A stretch of 22,935 bases of DNA, from contig JBAYFS010000013.1 in the NCBI GenBank assembly GCA_041667045.1, positions 1 through 22,935 on the forward strand, written 5' to 3'. The notes beneath the pieces were generated by a model. That model had not been told where the DNA came from. It made no database searches and saw only the letters and a program-made list of their open reading frames with translations. The translations under genes and the position numbers were made by a program. Source of the DNA: JAQVSV01 sp041667045. GTDB taxonomy: Bacteria; Elusimicrobiota; Elusimicrobia; Elusimicrobiales; Elusimicrobiaceae. Below, one piece after another: positions 8,307 to 14,585 of this stretch. The number at the start of each line of letters is the position of its first letter. Position 1 is the first letter of the stretch.

Positions 8307-8363
8307 AAAGATTTTTAAGCAGGCCTGAAGAACCCGGCCAGCATAGACCTTATGGCTCATGCG
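8307..8363 (+). repeat. Duplicated 57-bp leader, copy B
   Basis: Second copy of the segment at 6466-6522, differing at four positions. It lies in the gap between hydrolase copies 2 and 3 and ends 30 nt before the start of copy 3, almost the same spacing as copy A to copy 1. It still carries the sense sequence of the last codons and stop of the ZapB-like gene, showing that the duplicated segment came from the junction after that gene. Confidence 0.85.
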
Positions 8364-8393
8364 AAGCCTGCGGAAATGCGATAGGATATCAGT

Positions 8394-9249
8394 GTGCAAA
8401 CGCTAATTAAAATAGGCAAGCTGATTTTTACGGCGGTACTGGCGGTTTCCGTTTTACCGGTTCTGTACGCCAAACAACCCGCCGGACCGGACTTGTCCGA
8501 TAAATATAAGGCGGCTCTTGCTTCCAGCCAGAAAATCGCAGATAAAGCCAACCGATATAAACTTATCTTCGTGCGCGGTTTTTTGTCCGACGCCCGGGAC
8601 GATTATTTTGGCGACCAGCTGAAATGGGCGAAAGAAAACAGCATCGACGCGCTCCGGGTCAATATCGAATCGGAAGACTCTCCGGCCCAGAACGCCGGGA
8701 TAATAACGGAAGCGATACGCCAGTCGGATAAACCGGTAATTCTTATCACACACAGCAAGGGCGGACTTGATTCGCTGGAAGCGTTTATAAAAAACCCTGC
8801 GATAAGAAGCAAAGTGAAAGGCTGGCTGCCGCTGCAGGGTCCGTTCTATGGATCTCCGCTGGCGGATCATTTTTACGAAAGGCCGGTTCTGCACGGTTCA
8901 GCAAGCCTTATGCTGTCAATCTTCGGCGGCAACATGGGCTCGCTAAGCAGTCTGCGCGTGGCGATACGCACCCCGTACATGAAAAGAAACGAGGCCGAAA
9001 TCGCCGCCACACTTGCCGAAGTGCCCACCATCAGCGTGGCCTGCTGGAAAGACCTGCGGTTAAACCCGCTTCAGCCGCAACAATAAAAGCGACGGCGTGG
9101 TTCCGCTGGAAAGCCAGAAATTGCCCGGCGTTCCTTATATCGAAATACCAGACACGACACATAACGCCACTGTGATGTTCTCGGCATTCAGCAGCCAGGA
9201 CAGGAACGCGTCGCTCAAAGCCCTTCTGACCGTTCTGCTAAGCAAATAA
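8394..9249 (+). pseudogene. Frameshifted family I lipase-like hydrolase, paralogue 3
   Basis: Starts with GTG, preceded by AGGAT 7 nt upstream, and encodes a signal peptide and the hydrolase core with T-H-S-K-G-G (Ser121). The first frame reads ...A-C-W-K-D-L-R-L-N-P-L-Q-P-Q-Q and stops at 9084-9086. The missing C-terminal part is intact in the +1 frame from about 9076 to the stop at 9247-9249: N-K-S-D-G-V-V-P-L-E-S-Q-K-L-P, then T-T-H-N-A-T and S-L-K-A-L-L. The open 230-residue product therefore lacks the catalytic Asp and His. Between the conserved Trp and Asp this copy has 43 nt, not a multiple of three, against 60 nt in copy 4, a net 17-nt loss. The strand-1 loop is also altered (V-R-G-F instead of V-P-G-F). 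Most likely a pseudogene; a sequencing error or programmed shift is not excluded. Closest in sequence to copy 4. Confidence 0.75.
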
Positions 9250-9279
9250 ACGACTTTACAAAAAAGGAAAAAGTTATTT

Positions 9280-10152
9280 ATGAAAAAACATTCAGCCACT
9301 ATCAGCAAAACAATATTCGCCTGCGCGCTGGCCTGCGCCACGGTATTTCCGTCCTTCGCCCAAACAACCGCCGGGCCGGATTTAACTAAAGAATACGCCG
9401 CCGCCCTGACCGCGAAACCGGAACGCACGGCGAAGCTGAAGCAATATAAACTGCTGTTCGTGCCCGGCTTCTTGTCCGACGGCAGAAGCAATTATTTCGG
9501 CGACCAGCTGGCCTGGGCCAAAAACCAGGGAATAGACGCGCTGCGGGTTAAAATAGAATCCGAAAATTCTCCGGCTCAAAACGCGCTGGCGATAGCGCGC
9601 GAAATCCGCAATTCGGATAAACCGGTCATACTTATAACGCACAGCAAAGGCGGGCTGGACGCGCTGGAAACGCTTGTCAAAAACCCGGATTTGAGAAACA
9701 AGGTTAAAGGCTGGCTGGCCATGCAGGCCCCGTTCTACGGCTCGCCGCTGGCTGACCATTTGTACGGCAAACCACTGCTGCACACCGCATGCAACGCGCT
9801 GCTTTGCACCATGGGCGGCAATATCGGCTCGCTTAACAGCCTGCGCGTAGCCACGCGCAAGCGCTATATGCGCGAGAACGCGGCGGAAATAGCCGCCATA
9901 ACCGCCTCCGTGCCCATTCTCTGCTTCGCCTGCTGGACGGACGGCAAAGTAAATCCCCTGACCACACTGACGAATTTCAACCCGAAGGAAAAGAACGACG
10001 GAGAAGTGCCCCTCTCCAGCCAATTGCTGCCCGCCGTGCCATATGTGCTGATTCCGGGCGTAGTGCATAACGCGTCGGTGTCGCCCCTGCCTTTCGTCAC
10101 CCACGACAGGGCCAACTCGCTTAAAGCCTCCCTGCTGGTTTTGCTTAAATAA
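9280..10152 (+). CDS. Exported family I lipase-like serine hydrolase, paralogue 4
   Basis: 290 residues, with AAGGAAAAA upstream of the ATG. The signal peptide is about 1-28, ending ...TVFPSFAQ. It keeps V-P-G-F-L-S-D (61-67), Y-F-G-D-Q-L-A-W-A-K, the elbow T-H-S-K-G-G with Ser122, Q-A-P-F-Y-G-S-P, G-G-N-I-G-S-L-N-S-L-R, K-N-D-G-E-V with Asp240 and V-V-H-N-A-S with His263, so the triad is complete. It starts 30 bp after the end of the broken copy 3, with which it shares A-G-P-D-L after the signal and long identical stretches. The loop before the catalytic Asp is longer than in copies 1 and 2. Last gene of the array. Function as a secreted lipase or esterase is inferred. Confidence 0.75.
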   Translation: MKKHSATISKTIFACALACATVFPSFAQTTAGPDLTKEYAAALTAKPERTAKLKQYKLLFVPGFLSDGRSNYFGDQLAWAKNQGIDALRVKIESENSPAQNALAIAREIRNSDKPVILITHSKGGLDALETLVKNPDLRNKVKGWLAMQAPFYGSPLADHLYGKPLLHTACNALLCTMGGNIGSLNSLRVATRKRYMRENAAEIAAITASVPILCFACWTDGKVNPLTTLTNFNPKEKNDGEVPLSSQLLPAVPYVLIPGVVHNASVSPLPFVTHDRANSLKASLLVLLK

Positions 10153-10207
10153 CAATTTTACCGTAAAACAGATCCCCGCCCCCTCAGCCAAGGAGGGAGG
10201 TTGTCCG

Positions 10208-10236
10208 CTGTCAGACCAGACAGGAAAAGGTATAAT
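10208..10236 (+). promoter_or_regulatory. Putative promoter for the zinc-ribbon genes
   Basis: A perfect TATAAT (10231-10236) has CTGTCA (10208-10213, 4 of 6 to consensus) 17 bp upstream and lies 23 bp before the start of the first zinc-ribbon gene. Just before it, a 5-bp stem CCCTC/GAGGG (10181-10197) has no U-run and is at most a weak terminator for the hydrolase array. Confidence 0.5.
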
Positions 10237-10259
10237 GTGAAAAAGTGTGCGGAGGAACT

Positions 10260-10535
10260 ATGGCCGGATACAAACACCAGTGCCGTTACTGCGGAAAACT
10301 CGTGCAAAACGACGCCAAAGTCTGTCCCGCCTGCGGCAAAACACGGCCCACAGGGCCGTTGCGCTGTCCCAAGTGTGAAACACCCGTAGAAGCAGTCGAC
10401 AAAGCCTGCGGACACTGCGGCCTCCCGTTAGAAACCGTTTGCGCGCACTGCGGCAACAAAACTTTTTTCGGAGACTACTGCCAGTCCTGCGGCGAAAAGC
10501 TTGAGCCGCCGAAACGCACCGGCAAGAACCGTTAA
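10260..10535 (+). CDS. Small protein with three zinc ribbons
   Basis: 91 residues starting at the ATG that follows a strong GGAGG site; an in-frame GTG five codons upstream would overlap that site and was rejected. Twelve Cys form six C-x2-C knuckles at 8/11, 22/25, 36/39, 50/53, 61/64 and 74/77, which pair into three tandem zinc ribbons with almost no other sequence. The basic tail PPKRTGKNR ends it. Such double or triple zinc-ribbon proteins usually act as protein- or nucleic-acid-binding adaptors; no specific role can be given. The next gene, 17 bp downstream, also carries zinc ribbons of the same style, so the two probably work together. Confidence 0.75.
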   Translation: MAGYKHQCRYCGKLVQNDAKVCPACGKTRPTGPLRCPKCETPVEAVDKACGHCGLPLETVCAHCGNKTFFGDYCQSCGEKLEPPKRTGKNR

Positions 10536-10552
10536 AACCTCAGGGGGATAAG

Positions 10553-11215
10553 ATGACAATGCAGGCTTTCACAAAAAATTTCGCCGACAACAGCACCGAA
10601 GCCGGATTCCAGTTCACTTTCTACTGCGATATCTGCCATGACGGCTACAAAACGGCATTTGTCGAATCCGCCACCTACAAAAAACGCGGGCTTCTGCGCA
10701 TGTTCGGAGACGCCGCCAGCCTGCTCGGCTCGCTGACCGGCTCCACAAACATAGGCAATACCATCGAGCGCGGCGCGAACAACATTTCCACACGTTTTAA
10801 CGGCATGTCCCCGGAATGGCAAAAGGAACATGACGCCGCTTTTGAAGCCGCCCAGCAGGAAGCGCTGGGACATTTCATGCGCTGCCCGCACTGCCGGGCG
10901 TATGTGTGCGAAACGGACTGGAACGAACAGTCCGGCCTTTGCGTAAAATGCGCGCCGCGGGTCAATGTGGAAATCGCCGCCGCGCACGCCGGCAAAATGG
11001 CCCAGGATATACGCGCCGCCGCAAAAACTGCGCAGGTTTTCTCCGGCAGGATTGAAAATCTGCAGACCCTCTGTCCAGCCTGCGGCAAACCCTCCGGCAC
11101 CGGCAAATTCTGCGCCAATTGCGGCGCTTCGCTCGCGCTGAACAAGTGCCCGGCCTGCGGCGCGCAGGCGCAGCAGGGCGCGCAGTTCTGCGGAGAATGC
11201 GGGCACAAGCTTTAG
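10553..11215 (+). CDS. Zinc-ribbon protein with a central helical region
   Basis: 220 residues. CAGGGGGAT 5 nt upstream favours the first ATG over the one at codon 3. C-x2-C knuckles occur at 25/28, 111/114 and 130/133 (with Cys119 between), then two classic C-terminal ribbons: 174/177 with 187/190, and 199/202 with 213/216. The segment between 40 and 108 has an R-G-L-L-R-M-F-G-D-A-A-S-L-L-G-S stretch and a helix rich in Ala, Glu and Gln. No signal peptide or clear membrane segment, so it is probably cytoplasmic. No named family recognised. Probably an operon with the preceding small zinc-ribbon gene; an intrinsic terminator follows 20 bp after the stop. Confidence 0.75.
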   Translation: MTMQAFTKNFADNSTEAGFQFTFYCDICHDGYKTAFVESATYKKRGLLRMFGDAASLLGSLTGSTNIGNTIERGANNISTRFNGMSPEWQKEHDAAFEAAQQEALGHFMRCPHCRAYVCETDWNEQSGLCVKCAPRVNVEIAAAHAGKMAQDIRAAAKTAQVFSGRIENLQTLCPACGKPSGTGKFCANCGASLALNKCPACGAQAQQGAQFCGECGHKL

Positions 11216-11235
11216 AAACTTCGAAAAGAATTTGT

Positions 11236-11263
11236 AAAAGCCCCCGTCAAAGGGGGCTTTTTT
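11236..11263 (+). terminator. Intrinsic terminator after the zinc-ribbon genes
   Basis: A perfect 10-bp stem AAAAGCCCCC/GGGGGCTTTT (11236-11245 with 11252-11261) with a 6-nt loop runs into a T-tract. It separates the zinc-ribbon pair from the glutamine synthetase gene. Confidence 0.9.
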
Positions 11264-11344
11264 GTCCTCCGCCAATTCGTCAGCAATCCTGCGCCTTCGT
11301 TTCGCAAATATTGTAAATTTTATTATAACTGTTTTACTTTTTAG

Positions 11345-11350
11345 TATAAT
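11345..11350 (+). promoter_or_regulatory. Putative -10 box of the glutamine synthetase promoter
   Basis: A perfect TATAAT sits in a markedly AT-rich stretch (about 11306-11370), 52 bp before the start codon. No good -35 hexamer is found at 16-18 bp, so an activator or an UP-like AT tract may substitute. A sigma54 (-24/-12) element was looked for and not found with correct spacing. Confidence 0.45.
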
Positions 11351-11402
11351 TATGTTACATTTTATTTGCAGGAAGCAAAAACAAAAAGGAAAAGGAGCGG
11401 AT

Positions 11403-12854
11403 ATGCCGGCAAAAAAAACAACCGAAGGCGTAGTGCTTAAAAAATTCCTGGAAATCCCCTATGACGAACTTGAGGCTATGAATCTTGAGGCCGCGGAGCT
11501 GGCCCAAAAACTTTCGCCGGCCGAACTGGAAAAGAAATACCGCGCCTACCTGCTGAAGGAAAAATGCATCAAAGCCGTAACGTTGTGCTTCACCGATATC
11601 GAAGGCCGCTTTCACATGCTTGATTACGACAAGCAGTATTTTTTGCGCGCAGCCGAGAATCTCACCTTCGACGGCTCCTCCATACGCGGTTTTTCCGCAC
11701 AGAAGGAATCCGACCTGCGGCTCGGCATTGACTGGGGCAGCATCTTCTGGCTCCCGTCCGACGTGTTCGGCCCGGGCAAAGTGATTATGTTCGCCTCGGT
11801 TTTAAACCGCGACAAAACGCATTACGAATCCGATTTCCGCGCGCGGTTAATCGAACTTTCGGCGGAGCTTCTGAAAAAACGCGGCATTACCGCCCATGCC
11901 GCTCCCGAAGTGGAGGGGTTTCTGGTAAACGGCATCAACGCCGAGCAGAACTACAAAAAGGAAGTGGGATTCAGCCTTATTTCCAGCGGCGGCTATTTCC
12001 ACTCGCTCCCCTTAGACCGCCTGAAAATGTTCATAGACACCTCCGCCGAAGCGCAGCGGGCCATGGGCTTTAAAAACGAGAAAGACCACCCGGAAGTGGC
12101 GCCCTCCCAGTTCGAACTTAATTTCTCCTACGCCAACGTCGTGCGCACCTGCGACATAATCCAGCTCTACAAGCTGGTTTGCCGGCAGGTGGCCGCCAAT
12201 ATGGGCATGACCGCGACCTTCCTCCCCAAACCAGTGGCCGGAGTCAACGGCAGCGGCATGCACTTAAATCTTTCCTTCTTCAAAAACGGGAAAAACATTT
12301 TCCACGACGCGAAAGGGGAAGACCAGCTTTCCCCTCTGGCCTGGGACGTGATATCTAAGATATTAAACCACGCGCAGGAACTCTCGCTCATCTTAAATTC
12401 CAGCGTTAACGCCTACCGCCGGCTGGACCCGCATTTCGAGGCGCCTAATCAGATCAAGGTTTCCTCGGTGGATCGCGGCGCGATGATCCGCATTCCAGCC
12501 GGCAACGAAATGTCGGCCCGCATTGAAATCCGCTCGGTGGGGCCGGACGCGAACCCATATCTGGCGCTCTATACCCTGCTGCGCACCGCGCTCGACGGCG
12601 AACCCCTCACCAAAGACGGCACCAAACGCGACCGCGTGCGCTACCTGCCCGGTAACATTTACGACGCGATACGCATCTACCGCGCCAGCGAGTTCATGGC
12701 GAAAATCATGGGCGCGGCCCCGCACGAGAAATACGTTTCGTTCAAACAGGCCGCGGCGGACCGCAGCCCCAAGGAACTGGGCACGATAGTAAAGTCCTCG
12801 GAAGTGCTTTTCCACCACGAAGTGACAGACCAGATGCTGTGGCATAAGTTTTAA
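11403..12854 (+). CDS. glnA: Glutamine synthetase (type I fold, divergent)
   Basis: Makes glutamine from glutamate, ammonia and ATP in the cytoplasm. The ATG at 11403 has AAAGGAGCGG just upstream and gives 483 residues; the open frame extends further upstream, but through the promoter and terminator. Visible catalytic features: F-D-G-S-S-I-R-G-F (89-97), metal-binding Glu in P-E-V-E-G-F-L (169/171), H-P-E-V-A-P-S-Q-F-E (Glu231 and Glu238), the ATP signature K-P-V-A-G-V-N-G-S-G-M-H (276-287), N-A-Y-R-R-L (336-341) and I-E-I-R (Arg377). The segment that holds the adenylylated Tyr (N-L-Y-D-L-P-P-E-E in enterics) is shortened to R-Y-L-P-G-N-I-Y-D-A-I, so GlnE-type adenylylation looks unlikely. 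An N-terminal extension of about 50 residues precedes the beta-grasp domain. Monocistronic. A gamma-glutamyl-amine ligase cannot be fully excluded. Confidence 0.85.
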   Translation: MPAKKTTEGVVLKKFLEIPYDELEAMNLEAAELAQKLSPAELEKKYRAYLLKEKCIKAVTLCFTDIEGRFHMLDYDKQYFLRAAENLTFDGSSIRGFSAQKESDLRLGIDWGSIFWLPSDVFGPGKVIMFASVLNRDKTHYESDFRARLIELSAELLKKRGITAHAAPEVEGFLVNGINAEQNYKKEVGFSLISSGGYFHSLPLDRLKMFIDTSAEAQRAMGFKNEKDHPEVAPSQFELNFSYANVVRTCDIIQLYKLVCRQVAANMGMTATFLPKPVAGVNGSGMHLNLSFFKNGKNIFHDAKGEDQLSPLAWDVISKILNHAQELSLILNSSVNAYRRLDPHFEAPNQIKVSSVDRGAMIRIPAGNEMSARIEIRSVGPDANPYLALYTLLRTALDGEPLTKDGTKRDRVRYLPGNIYDAIRIYRASEFMAKIMGAAPHEKYVSFKQAAADRSPKELGTIVKSSEVLFHHEVTDQMLWHKF

Positions 12855-12870
12855 AATAACGGCAGTTTCG

Positions 12871-12910
12871 CGGGGCTTCGGAATCCAATGTCCGAAGCCC
12901 CGTTTTTTTT
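12871..12910 (+). terminator. Intrinsic terminator after glutamine synthetase
   Basis: A perfect 12-bp stem CGGGGCTTCGGA/TCCGAAGCCCCG with an 8-nt loop is followed by eight T. Immediately beyond it a second small hairpin, CGTGAATG-TTTT-CATTCGCG (12911-12930), has one G-U pair. Confidence 0.95.
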
Positions 12911-12918
12911 CGTGAATG

Positions 12919-12947
12919 TTTTCATTCGCGCGCGTTTAAAGTATCAT
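12919..12947 (+). promoter_or_regulatory. Weak candidate promoter for the ZapA-like/rarA/xse operon
   Basis: TTTTCA (12919-12924) and TATCAT (12942-12947) are 17 bp apart, 28 bp before the ZapA-like start. A promoter must exist after the strong terminator, but the exact boxes are uncertain; TATTAT at 12950 is an alternative -10. Confidence 0.3.
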
Positions 12948-12975
12948 AGTATTATCCTGAAACAAGGCTTATAAA

Positions 12976-13281
12976 ATGGCTGAACAAATTAACGTTGAAA
13001 TAAACAAAATACCGATATCCGGGCTGTTCCTGCCCAATGTCGAGGCGCTGGAAGCGCAGTTCCTGGCCCGCGCGGTGGAAGAACGCATTCAGAAACTTGA
13101 GCGCGAAACCGGCATAGTGGACAGCCTTAAACTGGCGCTACTGGCCGCGATGACTTTTTATTCCGACCTTGAAAAAGCGCGCGAGGAACTGGAGCACTAC
13201 AGCCAGGCCAACGCGCAGAAAATGGACAAGATGATAAAAGTCCTGTCCGACTCGGTCAATAAAACCAAAAAGGATAAATAA
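12976..13281 (+). CDS. ZapA-like cell-division protein
   Basis: 101 residues. The N-terminal strand-rich part begins Q-I-N-V-E-I-N-K-I-P-I-S-G, like the opening beta strands of ZapA. It is followed by a predicted helix with I-V-D-S-L-K-L-A-L-L-A-A-M-T-F-Y-S-D-L (about 47-65), matching the family's D-S-L-R-L-A-V-L-A-A-L-x-I-x-x-E-L core, then a C-terminal coiled coil and a Lys-rich end. ZapA cross-links FtsZ filaments at the division ring. Assignment is by pattern and size, not by a search. It is the first gene of a compact operon: rarA starts 8 bp after its stop. Confidence 0.65.
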   Translation: MAEQINVEINKIPISGLFLPNVEALEAQFLARAVEERIQKLERETGIVDSLKLALLAAMTFYSDLEKAREELEHYSQANAQKMDKMIKVLSDSVNKTKKDK

Positions 13282-13289
13282 TACAACCG

Positions 13290-14585
13290 ATGGACGAACT
13301 TTTCAGCGGGCAGGAGCCCATCCAGTCCGAAGCCACGGAACAGAACGTTCCGCTGGCGGCGTTGCTTGCGCCGTCGGGACTGGAGGATTTCGCGGGGCAG
13401 GATCATATCTTCGCGCCCGGAAGGCTACTGCGCCGGCTTGTTGATACCGGCAAAATCCGCTCCGCCGTATTTCACGGCCCGCCCGGCTGCGGAAAAACCG
13501 CCATGGCGCGGCTCATAGCCGCGCGCACGAACGCGAAAGTTTTCGAATTAAACGCCGTAACGGCAGGCGTGGCGGAACTCAAAAAAATCCTCGAGCACGC
13601 GAAACTGGCCTTTTCGGGCCGGCTGGAGCAGAAAAACACGCTCCTGCTTTTAGACGAGATACACCACTTCAACAAAACCCAGCAGGACGTGCTTCTGCCG
13701 TCGGTGGAACGGGGCGAGATAATCCTTATCGGCCTGACCACAGAAAATCCGTTTTACTATATCAACCGGGCGCTTCTGTCGCGCTTTTCGGTTTTCGAGT
13801 TCAAAGTTTTAAGCGAAGACGCCCTGCGGAAAATAATAAACCGCGCTTTAAGCAAAATCCCCGGCGGAAACGTGGCGCTCGCGCCCGAAGCCGAAAAGCA
13901 TATCATCACCCGCTGCGGGGGCGACGCGCGCAAACTGCTAAACGCTTTTGAGGTGGCCGTGCTTTCCACCGAGCCCGGCCCCCAGGGCAACCGCCTTATT
14001 ACACTGGAAACGGCGGCGGAATCCATTCAGGTGCCCGCCCTGCGCTACGATAAAGGCGACGACGCGCATTATGACCATATTTCGGCCTTCATAAAGTCCA
14101 TGCGCGGCTCCGATCCGGATGCGACCGTTTACTGGCTCGCCAAAATGCTTGAGGCGGGCGAGGACCCCCGTTTCATAGCGCGCCGCATTTTCATCTGCGC
14201 CGCAGAAGACGTGGGCAACGCCGACCCCGTGGCCGTCATGCTGGCGGACACCGCTTTCAAAAGCGCGGAGGTGCTCGGCATGCCGGAAGTGCGCCTGCCG
14301 CTGGCGCAGGCCGCCCTTTACGTGGCTTGCGCGCCGAAATCAAACGCGGCGTATCTGGCAATAGACGCGGCGCTTGAGGAAGTGCGCACCGGCCCCGCGC
14401 GCGAAGTGCCGGACAATCTCAAGTCCGGCGGCAGGAACAAAGGCTACGTTTATCCGCACGATTATCCGGAACACTACACGCGCCAGCTTTACATGCCGGA
14501 CCCGAAACAGTTTTACACGCCGACCGACCAGGGCCGAGAAAAAGCCATAGCCGAACGGCTTGACCGGCTGAAAAAGAAAAAATGA
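13290..14585 (+). CDS. rarA: RarA/MgsA-type AAA+ ATPase, replication-associated recombination protein A
   Basis: Clamp-loader-like ATPase that acts at stalled replication forks. 431 residues, normal length. Walker A is H-G-P-P-G-C-G-K-T (62-70), Walker B L-L-L-L-D-E-I-H (118-125), sensor 1 I-G-L-T-T-E-N-P (147-154) and the arginine finger region L-L-S-R-F (162-166). The C-terminal tetramerisation region contains the signature D-D-A-H-Y-D-H-I-S-A-F-I-K-S-M-R-G-S-D-P and the ending Y-V-Y-P-H-D-Y. No ribosome-binding site is obvious. The TGA overlaps the xseA ATG (ATGA), implying translational coupling. Confidence 0.95.
   Translation: MDELFSGQEPIQSEATEQNVPLAALLAPSGLEDFAGQDHIFAPGRLLRRLVDTGKIRSAVFHGPPGCGKTAMARLIAARTNAKVFELNAVTAGVAELKKILEHAKLAFSGRLEQKNTLLLLDEIHHFNKTQQDVLLPSVERGEIILIGLTTENPFYYINRALLSRFSVFEFKVLSEDALRKIINRALSKIPGGNVALAPEAEKHIITRCGGDARKLLNAFEVAVLSTEPGPQGNRLITLETAAESIQVPALRYDKGDDAHYDHISAFIKSMRGSDPDATVYWLAKMLEAGEDPRFIARRIFICAAEDVGNADPVAVMLADTAFKSAEVLGMPEVRLPLAQAALYVACAPKSNAAYLAIDAALEEVRTGPAREVPDNLKSGGRNKGYVYPHDYPEHYTRQLYMPDPKQFYTPTDQGREKAIAERLDRLKKKK

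Noticed and set aside
10181..10197. Stem CCCTC/GAGGG after the hydrolase array as a terminator
   Set aside because: Only 5 bp with a 7-nt loop and no T-tract. It may be part of a GC-rich intergenic repeat, but no second copy is in the window.
11353..11370. Possible sigma54 promoter upstream of glutamine synthetase (TGTTAC ... TTGCA)
   Set aside because: The -24 GG is missing and the spacing to the TTGCA half is 2 bp too long.
11262..11402. Upstream extension of the glutamine synthetase frame
   Set aside because: It would run through the tail of a terminator and an AT-rich promoter. The ATG at 11403 has a clear ribosome-binding site.
12911..12930. Hairpin CGTGAATG-TTTT-CATTCGCG as a second terminator
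   Set aside because: No T-run follows; it is probably incidental structure in the promoter region of the next operon.
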